This document shows, piece by piece, positions 56,943-64,000 of a DNA stretch of 64,000 nt. The DNA comes from Actinomyces israelii DSM 43320 (lineage in GTDB: Bacteria; Actinomycetota; Actinomycetes; Actinomycetales; Actinomycetaceae): NCBI RefSeq assembly GCF_000711965.1, contig NZ_JONS01000016.1, positions 30,590-94,589 of the forward strand. Reading direction: 5' to 3'. Each line of letters begins with the position of its first letter. Within the stretch, counting starts at the first letter, position 1. Under the pieces are notes generated by a model. It searched no databases. It was given only the letters and a program-made list of their open reading frames with translations, and was not told the origin of the DNA. A program made the translations under genes and the position numbers.

Positions 56943-58598
56943 GTGCAAATCGATCTCAGGCTCACGGCTCCCGGCTGGGCGGAGAGCTCCGGCTCCACCG
57001 ACCCCGGCGGCGCCGATAGCGCCGTCGTCGTGGTGCGCGCGGACCGTCCCTGCGCCGACCCCGTCTCCCCCGCCGTCCTGCGCGACCACCCGGGCCGCCT
57101 GGCGGCCGTGCGCGTGGAGGAGGAGCGCGTCGTCCTGGCCGTTGACCGCCTGCGCTCCTGGCCCCTGTTCTGGACGGTGACGGGGCGGGGCGACGACCGC
57201 CGCCTGCTCGTGGCCGACTCGGCGGAGGCGGTTCTGGGCGCCCTGGAGGATCCGGCGGCCTGCCCCGCCGCGCTCGAGGAGCTTCAGGACGCGGGTTTCG
57301 TGACGGGTCCGCGCACCTTCCTGGAGGGCGTCCACCAGGTGGAGCAGGGCGCCGTGGTCGCGGTGGACCGGTCCACGGGCCGCCCCGCCCAGGACGACTA
57401 CGCCTTCTTCCGCTACGCCGACGACGAGGTCGACGACCCCGAGGCCTTCGGCGGCCTCTTCCTGGAGGCCCTGGACGCGGCCATGGGCCGCCTGCTGGAG
57501 CGCGCCGCCGGACGACGCCTTGCCATCCCCCTGTCGGGGGGCCTGGACTCGCGCCTGCTCGTGGCCTGGCTGCGCCTGCACGGGGTGGAGGACGTGATGG
57601 CCTTCACCTACGGGCTGCCCGGCTCGCGGGAGATGGCGGTCTCGCAGTCGGTGGCGCGCTCGGCCGGCTACCCGTGGCACGGGGTGGAGATCGAGCGCAC
57701 CGCCCTGCTGGAGGTGTGGAACTCCGAGCGCACGGCGTCCTTCCTGCGCCAGGCCAGCGCCCTGTCCGCCCTGCCGCACGTGCAGGACTGGTACGCCCTG
57801 TGCCGGCTCGTGGACGACGGCGTGCTGCGGCCGGGCGACGTCATCCTGCCCGGGCACACGATCGTGGGCAATATGCACGACGAGAAGCTCCTCGAGGAGG
57901 TGCCCGTCTCCCGCGCGGCGATCGCCCGGGCGCTGCTGCGCCACCACCACTCCCTGCGCGGGCGCGCCCGCCGGGCCGAGCGCAGCGCCTGGACGGCGCC
58001 GCCTGTGCGCCGCGCCCTGACGCTCGGCGGCATGACCGCCCCGACGACGCAGCCGGCGGCCACCGCGGCGGCCCAGGGGCGGGTCGTGCGCAGCGTCATC
58101 GAGGGCTACAACATCCGCGAGCGCCAGACGAAGTACATCAACAACTCGATGCGGGCCTACGAGCAGCTGGGCCTGGAGTGGGCCCTGCCCATGCTCGACG
58201 TCGAGATGTGGCGGGCCTGGGCGCGGGGCAGCGCGGCCCTGACCGCGACGCGGTCCTTCTACCGATCGGTCATCGACGACCTGTGGGCGCGGGTGACGGG
58301 ACGGGAGCCGACCGGCTACTTCCAGGCGACGAGGGTGTCGGCCGCCACTCGCTCGCGCCTGCGCGCCGGCCTTGAGGCCATGCACCTGCTGGGCGCGGCC
58401 GAGCGGGGTTTCTCCACCTGGGCGTCCCTGCACTCCCCCATGGGCTTCGACGCCCTCGTGACGGACATGCCCCGCCCGCTCCTGACGACCCGGCTCCTGG
58501 GGGGCTGGACGGTGCCGGGGGCGTGGGCCCGGGCCTTCACGCGCGACACCTGGTGCGAGCCGGCGCACCTGTTCGGCGACCTGGGCCGGCCCGCCTGA
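56943..58598 (+). CDS. Asparagine synthetase-like protein without glutaminase Cys
   Basis: A 551-residue AsnB-family protein. The N-terminal part (about 1-180) looks like a class II glutaminase fold (VRVEEERVVLAVDRLRSWPLFW; LLVADSAEAVLGALEDP; FLEGVHQVEQGAVVAVD), but the residue after the start is Gln, not the Cys nucleophile. The synthetase domain has LSGGLDSRLLVAWL (about 197-210) and ILPGHTIVGNMHDEKL. GTG 56943 has AAGGAGAG upstream. It is within the polysaccharide locus, beside wecB, so it may amidate a uronic acid such as ManNAcA or act as a beta-lactam-synthetase-like ligase. It is not part of the lasso cluster. Confidence 0.85.
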   Translation: MQIDLRLTAPGWAESSGSTDPGGADSAVVVVRADRPCADPVSPAVLRDHPGRLAAVRVEEERVVLAVDRLRSWPLFWTVTGRGDDRRLLVADSAEAVLGALEDPAACPAALEELQDAGFVTGPRTFLEGVHQVEQGAVVAVDRSTGRPAQDDYAFFRYADDEVDDPEAFGGLFLEALDAAMGRLLERAAGRRLAIPLSGGLDSRLLVAWLRLHGVEDVMAFTYGLPGSREMAVSQSVARSAGYPWHGVEIERTALLEVWNSERTASFLRQASALSALPHVQDWYALCRLVDDGVLRPGDVILPGHTIVGNMHDEKLLEEVPVSRAAIARALLRHHHSLRGRARRAERSAWTAPPVRRALTLGGMTAPTTQPAATAAAQGRVVRSVIEGYNIRERQTKYINNSMRAYEQLGLEWALPMLDVEMWRAWARGSAALTATRSFYRSVIDDLWARVTGREPTGYFQATRVSAATRSRLRAGLEAMHLLGAAERGFSTWASLHSPMGFDALVTDMPRPLLTTRLLGGWTVPGAWARAFTRDTWCEPAHLFGDLGRPA

Positions 58599-58665
58599 GC
58601 CGGGCCCGGTTCCCGGCCCCGCAGCACCGAGGGAACGACGACGGCGCCTGGCATAGGGTGTGCGC

Positions 58666-59745
58666 ATGCGCGTCATGTCCGTCGTGGGAGCCCGGCCCCA
58701 GTTCGTCAAGCTCGCTCCCGTCGACCACGCCTTGCACGAGGCCGAAGTCGAGCACGCAATCGTCCACACGGGTCAGCACTACGACCCCATGCTCTCCGAC
58801 GTCTTCTTCCAGGACCTGGGCATCAGCGCCCCGGACCTCCACCTGGGGGTGGGCTCGGGGTCCCACGGCCACCAGACTGGCGCCATGCTCGGCGCCATGG
58901 ATGACGCCCTGGGGCGCCTGGCGCCCGACTGGGTCCTCGTCTACGGGGACACGAACTCCACGCTGGCCGGGGCGCTCAGCGCGGTCAAGCTCCACGTGCC
59001 GGTGGCGCACCTGGAGGCCGGCCTGCGCTCCTTCAACCGGGCCATGCCAGAGGAGATCAACCGCGTCCTGACCGACCACGCCGCCGACCTGCTCCTGGCG
59101 CCCACGGCCGTGGCCGCAGCCCACCTCGAGCACGAGGGCCTGGCGGGGCGCACGCGCGTCGTCGGGGACGTCATGACCGACGTCCTGCTCAGCGTGCGCG
59201 ACCGGGTCGCGGACTCCCCCTGCCCCGTGACCGCCAGGCTGGGGCTGGAGACCGGCTCCTACTCCCTGGCGACGATCCACCGGGCGGAGAACACCGACGA
59301 CGCCGCGCGCCTGAGCGACATCCTCGACTCCCTGGCCGAGGTGGACCACCCCGTCGTCCTCCTGGCCCACCCGCGCCTGGTCGCCAAGTGCGGGCAGCAC
59401 TGCCTGAGCCTGACCGACCGGGGGGCGCTGCGCGTCCTGCCGCCCCTGGCCTACCCCGACCTCATCGCCTCGGCCCTCCACGCGCGCGGCGTGATCACGG
59501 ACTCCGGCGGCCTGCAGAAGGAGGCCTTCCTGCTGCGAGTGCCCTGCACCACCGTGCGCCCCCAGACGGAGTGGGTGGAGACGGTCGAGCTGGGCTGGAA
59601 CACGCTCGTCGAGCCCGGCCCGGCCCTGCGGCGGGCGGCCTCCCGGCCGCGCCCGGCCGAGCCGGCCCCGGAGCGGGCCCATCCCTACGGCGACGGGCGC
59701 GCCGCCGGGCGCGTAGCCCAGGTGCTCCTGGCCGAGGCCCGCTGA
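58666..59745 (+). CDS. wecB: UDP-N-acetylglucosamine 2-epimerase (non-hydrolysing)
   Basis: A 359-residue epimerase converting UDP-GlcNAc to UDP-ManNAc. MSVVGARPQFVKLAPV, VIHTGQHYD-like HTGQHYDPMLS, YGDTNSTLAGALSAVKL, HLEAGLRSFNRAMPEEINR, LATIHRAENTDD and TDSGGLQKEAFLL are the family landmarks, and the ending is Arg/Pro-rich. ATG 58666 was chosen over a GTG at 58660. It follows the AsnB-like gene on the same strand and pairs functionally with wecC at 54058. Confidence 0.95.
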   Translation: MRVMSVVGARPQFVKLAPVDHALHEAEVEHAIVHTGQHYDPMLSDVFFQDLGISAPDLHLGVGSGSHGHQTGAMLGAMDDALGRLAPDWVLVYGDTNSTLAGALSAVKLHVPVAHLEAGLRSFNRAMPEEINRVLTDHAADLLLAPTAVAAAHLEHEGLAGRTRVVGDVMTDVLLSVRDRVADSPCPVTARLGLETGSYSLATIHRAENTDDAARLSDILDSLAEVDHPVVLLAHPRLVAKCGQHCLSLTDRGALRVLPPLAYPDLIASALHARGVITDSGGLQKEAFLLRVPCTTVRPQTEWVETVELGWNTLVEPGPALRRAASRPRPAEPAPERAHPYGDGRAAGRVAQVLLAEAR

Positions 59746-59770
59746 GGGACCCCGAGCCCACCGAGGGGGC

Positions 59771-60868
59771 TCAGCTGCGCCGCACGGCGCCCAGGACGTC
59801 CACGACCCGCTGGGCGCGGGCCTCCCAGGTGTGGTCGGCGCGGACCTCATGGGTGCGCGCCCGGGCCCGCTCGACGCGGGCGGAGTCGGCGACCAGGGCG
59901 GTGAGCCGGGAGCCGATGGCGTCGGCGTCGTAGGGCAGGGTCCATCCGCAGCCCTGAGAGGCCACCAGGTCCCCGGCGAGCGTCCCGGCGGTGGCCAGGA
60001 CGGGCAGCCCGTGACCGAGGTACTCGAAGAGCTTGACGGGGGCCGCGAACGCCCAGTACTCGTCGGCATCAACAAGCAGAACGCCGGCGTCGGCCTCCCG
60101 GTAGAGGGCCTCCAGCCCCTCTCCGGAGCGGTGCACCACCCGCACCCGATCGTTCATGAGCGGCTCGTAGTCGGCGCGCGCGGCCTCCCACTGGGACTCG
60201 TGGGTGCAGATCGTCAGGGTCACGTCCCGGGGCGCGGAGACAACCGCGCGCACGCACTCCTGGAGGCGGTAGTGGTAGCCCAAGCCGCCCACATAGAGCA
60301 GGCGCAGGCCCTCACCCGGCACATGGTTGTCGACGATCACGCCGCCGGGGGGCAGCGGCTCCATGCGGTCGGGGGGGAAGGCGGGGACGTAGTGGCCCAT
60401 CTGCGCCGAGGGCAGGAAGAGGACATCGACGAGGCGCCGGTACCAGGCCAGGTCGTAGCGGTAGACGGCGCGCATGAGGGCGGCCAGGGGGCGGCCCACC
60501 GAGGCCTCGTAGTCAGCAAAGGCCCAGTACATGTCGCGGTAGAACAGGCCCGTGGGGACTCCGTGGCGGCGCACCAGGGAGAACAGCGCGGGGTCGAGGA
60601 CGGGGTGGGGCGGCAGGTGGCGCGCCCCGGCGAGCATGGTGGGAATGGTGGCGCACTCGGAGTAGAGGAGGTCGATCCTCTGGCCCTCGCGCAGGCGGCC
60701 GGCCAGGGCGCGCACGCGCCTGCGGCGCTCGGCGGGGGCGCCGGTGACGTCGAGGACCTCGTACCCCAGGGCGGCGAAGGCGTCCATCATCCGCCAGGGC
60801 CGGATCCCCGAGGCCGAGCGCGCCTGGCGGTCGATGGGGAAGGGCGTGTGGAAGACCATTGTGGGCAT
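59771..60868 (-). CDS. Glycosyltransferase (GT4/GT1-like)
   Basis: A 365-residue GT-B type protein: MVFHTPFPIDRQARSASGIRP and an N-terminal Rossmann half, then GLRLLYVGGLGYHYRLQECVRAV, DAGVLLVDADEYWAFAAPVKLFEYLGHGLPVLAT and DADAIGSRLTALV in the nucleotide-sugar-binding half. ATG 60868 follows GGAGACGAGC. A larger open frame to 62038 crosses the next gene and is an artefact. It is divergent from another GT-B gene. Confidence 0.88.
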   Translation of the reverse strand: MPTMVFHTPFPIDRQARSASGIRPWRMMDAFAALGYEVLDVTGAPAERRRRVRALAGRLREGQRIDLLYSECATIPTMLAGARHLPPHPVLDPALFSLVRRHGVPTGLFYRDMYWAFADYEASVGRPLAALMRAVYRYDLAWYRRLVDVLFLPSAQMGHYVPAFPPDRMEPLPPGGVIVDNHVPGEGLRLLYVGGLGYHYRLQECVRAVVSAPRDVTLTICTHESQWEAARADYEPLMNDRVRVVHRSGEGLEALYREADAGVLLVDADEYWAFAAPVKLFEYLGHGLPVLATAGTLAGDLVASQGCGWTLPYDADAIGSRLTALVADSARVERARARTHEVRADHTWEARAQRVVDVLGAVRRS

Positions 60869-60979
60869 GCTCGTCTCCAGTTCCTCCGGCGGCCCGCGCC
60901 ACCGTCGAGCCACTATCCTAGAGCAGCGGCCGCAGGCCGCCGGGGCGTCTGCCCCGGATCGCGCAGACGGGAGACGAGC

Positions 60980-61930
60980 ATGGAGCGCAGCCCCCTGGAT
61001 CTCAGGGTCGCCCATGTGGGCGATGTCGCCGGTGTCGGCTCGGCCCTTGTGACCCAGGCGCGCGCCACGGGTCACCGCTGGATGCTCTACACCCTGCCGG
61101 CCGTACGCGGTCCGCTGGTGGCGGCCGCGGCCAGGCGGGCGGTGGACGCCGTGCGCTGGCTGCGCACGCGCCCGGGGGCCGACGTCGTGCACGTCCACTA
61201 CGGCCCCAACGGCTACTACGGCTGGGGGACGCGCACCCCCTACGTGCTGCACCTGCACGGCTCGGACGTGCGCATGGACCTGCACCGCCCGGTGGCCAGG
61301 GAGCTGACGCTGCTCGGCCTGAAGAAGGCGGCCGCGGTCCTGTACTCCACCCAGGACCTGGCCGAGGCGGTGACCGCGCTGCGCCCGGACGCCCAGTGGC
61401 TGCCCAATCCCCTGTCGCTGGAGGCGATGGAGGGCGAGCGGCCCGGGCCCGTGCCCGGCCGCGTGGTCTTCTCCTCGCGCTGGGATGACACGAAGGGCGG
61501 CGAGGCGCTCGTCGACGCCGTGGCGGCCCTCGTGGCCGACGGCGTGGAGGTCCACGGCGTGAGCTGGGGCGTCCTGGCCCCCCGGGCGGAGGCGGCGGGT
61601 GCGCGGCTGCACCCGCTCATGGCACGTCCGGCGTTCCTGGACCTCATGGCCGGCGCGGAGGTGGTCGTGGGCCAGCACTCCTTCGGGGTGCCGGGCATGA
61701 CCGAGCTGCAGGCGATGGCCCTGGGCCGGCCGGTGGTCATGCAGGCGCCGGGCGCGCCGGTGATCGCCTCCACCGCAGACACCCTGCCCGAACGGGTGCG
61801 CTGGGCGCTGAACCACCCCGATCAGGCGGAGCAGACGGCGGAGCGGGCCCGGGCCTGGTGCCTGGCCGCGCACGCGCCGTCCGCCGTCGTGGAGCGCCTC
61901 GACGCCCTCTACGCGCGCCTGGCGGGCTGA
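60980..61930 (+). CDS. Glycosyltransferase family 4-like
   Basis: A 316-residue GT-B protein: VAHVGDVAGVGSALVTQARATG at the N-terminus, DVVHVHYGPNGYYGWGTRTPYVLHLHGSDVR, WLPNPLSLEAM, VVFSSRWDDTKGGEALVDAV and VVVGQHSFGVPGMTELQAMALGRPVVMQAPGAPV. ATG 60980 has GGGAG upstream. The start context (GAGACGAGCATG) is the same as that of the divergent gene 112 bases away. Last recognisable polysaccharide gene of the window. Confidence 0.88.
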   Translation: MERSPLDLRVAHVGDVAGVGSALVTQARATGHRWMLYTLPAVRGPLVAAAARRAVDAVRWLRTRPGADVVHVHYGPNGYYGWGTRTPYVLHLHGSDVRMDLHRPVARELTLLGLKKAAAVLYSTQDLAEAVTALRPDAQWLPNPLSLEAMEGERPGPVPGRVVFSSRWDDTKGGEALVDAVAALVADGVEVHGVSWGVLAPRAEAAGARLHPLMARPAFLDLMAGAEVVVGQHSFGVPGMTELQAMALGRPVVMQAPGAPVIASTADTLPERVRWALNHPDQAEQTAERARAWCLAAHAPSAVVERLDALYARLAG

Positions 61931-62049
61931 TCTCAGACCATATGGGGGTGGGGTCTGATGGCTTGCGGGCCGGGGCCTGGCGTGTGCGACCTCGTGGGTC
62001 GTTGGCGGCTGTGAGGGGGTCGGGGTGCCGACATGCATAGGAGGCCCCG

Positions 62050-62500
62050 GTGCTTGCCGGGTGCAGGAGTCTGAGACTGGGTGCTCGTGCCCGTTCCATC
62101 AAGGCTGCGGCGGTCGATGCGCTGACGGGTGAGCTGATTGGCAGGACGGTGCCCGGTGGTGCCGGCGAGGTCATGGCGCTGGTCACGCGGCCTGCGGGCG
62201 GGGTGCGGGGGTGTCAGGGCGACGCTGTGAGGCCGGTCCGACCGGTCTCGGGCGGGCCCGGGGCCCTGGCCGAGGAGCGGGGTCGCCCGCAGGGTGGCGG
62301 CGCCCTCCAGGCTGCTGCGCCCTAGCGGCGAGCGGGCCCGGGACCGATCGCACGGTGCGCGATCCTGCTGGCCCGCCTGGCGCACCGCGACGATATCGCC
62401 CGTGGTGCGAGTCCCCACCCGCTTGCCAGGAGGGGCCCGTGACCTGGTGCGCTCGCGCCCCGGGTGCCCGCGGCAACCTGATTGAGGGCCCGCCACCGCC
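62050..62500 (+). pseudogene. Remnant of an IS110-family transposase
   Basis: Several frames together read like the N-terminal DEDD domain of IS110 transposases: HxARSIKAAAVDALTGEL-like ARSIKAAAVDALTGELIGRT, a YEAGPTGFG-like CEAGPTGLGRA, and APSRLLRPSGER (near 62300). At least two frameshifts separate these pieces and the C-terminal half is missing. Not functional. Confidence 0.65.
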
Positions 62501-62560
62501 TGCCCCAGGACGCTGCTGCGCCGCGGGATCGTCTATGACGGCGCCAGGGGCGCGGAACCC

Positions 62561-62647
62561 GGACCCCGCGGGCGCCCTGGCTGCGGGACGTGCTGTGACA
62601 TTGATATTGGCCCGGGCGGCCGGACCCCGCGGGCGCCCTGGCTGCGG
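62561..62647. repeat. 26-bp direct repeat pair
   Basis: A 26-base sequence beginning GGACCCCGCGGGCGCCCTGG occurs exactly at 62561-62586 and at 62622-62647, 61 bases apart, between two transposase remnants. Its origin is unclear. Confidence 0.85.
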
Positions 62648-62727
62648 CGTGTCCGCCGCGACCACGTGTGGGCTGCTGGGTGTGTCTCGGGCTGTGGTTG
62701 ATTGTGTTGGTCGGGCGGCTTTGTTAC

Positions 62728-63700
62728 TGCTTACCGGATCGTGTTCGGCCTCGCTCTGCGTCCGGTACCCGAGCGCCGAGTGAAGACGCGTCTGACTTGT
62801 GTACCGGGCTCGATCCGGGAGGCAGTGTCGTTGATGGCCTTGCGTCTGGTGGGGTGCACCATTGGCGTGGGCTCTTTCGTTCCTTCAGGGTCGCACCCGC
62901 CGACCTCCGCCCGGGCGCCCGCCCAGCACGCCCCGCGGTCCTGCCCACCGAAGGAGGAGTGCCGTAGCCTTTCAGGTGCCTGGCGAGCCGGGCGGAGGCG
63001 TGCCGGGCTGCCGCGGCCCGGGGCGGGGCGGAAGATCGTCTTGTCCCTCCTCGTCGGGCACCTGCGGGCCGCCATATCGATCGCCTCGCACACCAGGGGC
63101 CGGTGCCGCGCGTGGTCGCCCCAGTGGCGTACCCGACCGCTTTCTGGGTGCAGCAGCCCGGGGACGGTCGCCAGACAGATCGGGTCCCTCCCCGGGTTCT
63201 GATACAGGTGGATGCCGCCCACCCACCTCACTCCCGGGCCTGCTGGCGGCGGGAGCCCCGCTTGACCAGGCCGGGACGCGAGACTCCGGGCCCGGCGGCC
63301 CGGGCGGTGGCGCCGGGTCCCTCTCGGCGGGGCCGCGGCCTGGCGGGCCCTGGGAACGCACGGGCGGGTGCGCACCGCCTCGCGGCCCTGCGCCCGCGCC
63401 CCCGCGGCCGCAGGGCCGCGGTGACGCGCCGGTACCCGCAGGGCTCCGTCCGAGGCACCGAGCTCAGTCCTGATGAAAAGGACCAGTCCGCGTCGTCTGG
63501 TGGCAGCCGCCGACACCCGGCCCGCCGGCTCGCGGTAGCCCGACCCCCGGGCACCCCGGCCCCGCCGGCACACCAGCACAGGCCGGGCAGCCGTGCCCCT
63601 GGCGACCAGTGGCCTCCTACCCCGGGAGCCGCTTCCGCACCCCCACCCTTCGCGAAGTACGCCGCTGCTTCTTCCAGACAGCCCGCACCACCACTCCCGG
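62728..63700 (-). pseudogene. Decayed IS3-family insertion sequence (OrfA end and OrfB)
   Basis: Minus-strand frames joined across frameshifts give the IS3 OrfB order: an OrfA-like end (EEAAAYFAKG near 63660), GSGYREP...AATRRRGLVLFIRTELGASDG, CGYRRVTAALRPRGRG, GVRWVGGIHL..., LATVPGLLHPESGRV, DHARHRPLVCEAIDMAARRCPTRRD, HPTRRKAINDTASRIE and, in another frame, RLHSALGYRTQSEAEHDP. The DDE residues cannot all be placed in one frame and there is no intact ORF, so it is inactive. Terminal inverted repeats were not identified. Confidence 0.75.
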
Positions 63701-64000
63701 CGCTGCGGACTGCCAGGCGCGCAGCCCCCCGGGCCCCAGCCGACCCGCCGCGGAAACCCTCCTCACCCCCGGACGGCGGAATGACCCCTGCACTACCCGC
63801 CCACCCAGCCCACCACTCCTCTGCGCCGGCAGACCACTGACAAGCAGACACCAACACGATCCTCCGACCCCTTCACCCACGCTCTCACGCACAACCCGCA
63901 ACCCCGAGCCCATCCGAGCACCACGCTCCCGACACAACCCCACCCTGTCCCGCCACCAGAACACCGGGCCCCCACTGTCCAAGAAAAACCACTCACTCCA
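63701..64000. other. No gene seen
   Basis: The last 300 bases show no convincing coding frame, RNA or repeat. They may hold the start of the decayed IS3-type element, but I could not recognise OrfA sequence here. Confidence 0.4.

Overview
The window is G+C-rich actinobacterial DNA, with many GTG starts, frequent ATGA/GTGA stop-start overlaps and a WhiB-family regulator. The rhamnose, galactofuranose, phosphocholine and N-acetylmannosamine genes for a wall polysaccharide suggest an Actinomyces or Schaalia-like member of the Actinomycetaceae. The genus is inferred from gene content; no rRNA or other taxonomic marker is present.

Layout. (1) 1-8821: a whiB / membrane glycosyltransferase / DUF5719 operon on the minus strand, a TIGR03089 gene, then divergent manA and rmlA. 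(2) 8822-15600: an island of clearly lower G+C holding a complete class I lasso-peptide cluster: a two-component system, fused B1-B2 leader peptidase, cyclase, an unannotated 42-codon precursor gene (13084-13212, minus, TTG start) and a three-gene ABC-2 exporter. (3) 15615-16586: broken second copies of manA and of the rmlA 3' end, so the island lies between an intact and a decayed manA-rmlA pair. (4) 16743-21954: a lic-type phosphocholine operon (fused wHTH/cytidylyltransferase/kinase, LicB-like permease, LicD) and a flippase. (5) 22022-43718: the main polysaccharide locus: rmlCD fusion, rmlB, GT2 enzymes, second flippase, SGNH acyltransferase, Wzm/Wzt exporter, galactofuranosyltransferase, UDP-galactopyranose mutase, two DUF6541 membrane proteins, a DUF6541 pseudogene and a double-GT2 protein. 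(6) 43882-51705: a phage-derived block with divergent HTH regulators, an antirepressor-like protein, a replication-initiator-like gene, endolysin, holin-like proteins and an ImmA-like protease, but no integrase or virion genes. (7) 51896-61930: more polysaccharide genes (third DUF6541 protein, WecC- and WecB-type enzymes, an AsnB-like protein, three GT4/GT1 enzymes). (8) 61931-64000: decayed IS110- and IS3-family transposase remnants.

How the genes work together. RmlA/B/C-D make dTDP-rhamnose, Glf makes UDP-galactofuranose, and WecB/WecC make UDP-ManNAc and UDP-ManNAcA. The glycosyltransferases assemble these into a surface polysaccharide that the Lic proteins can decorate with phosphocholine and the acyltransferase can acylate; flippases and Wzm/Wzt move it across the membrane. 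The lasso island is separate. Its predicted product has Cys at core positions 1, 7, 13 and 19 and Asp at 9, the pattern of siamycin/sviceucin-type class I lasso peptides. The leader has the YxxP and Thr(-2) signatures, and the neighbouring two-component system and ABC transporter are likely regulator and exporter/immunity.
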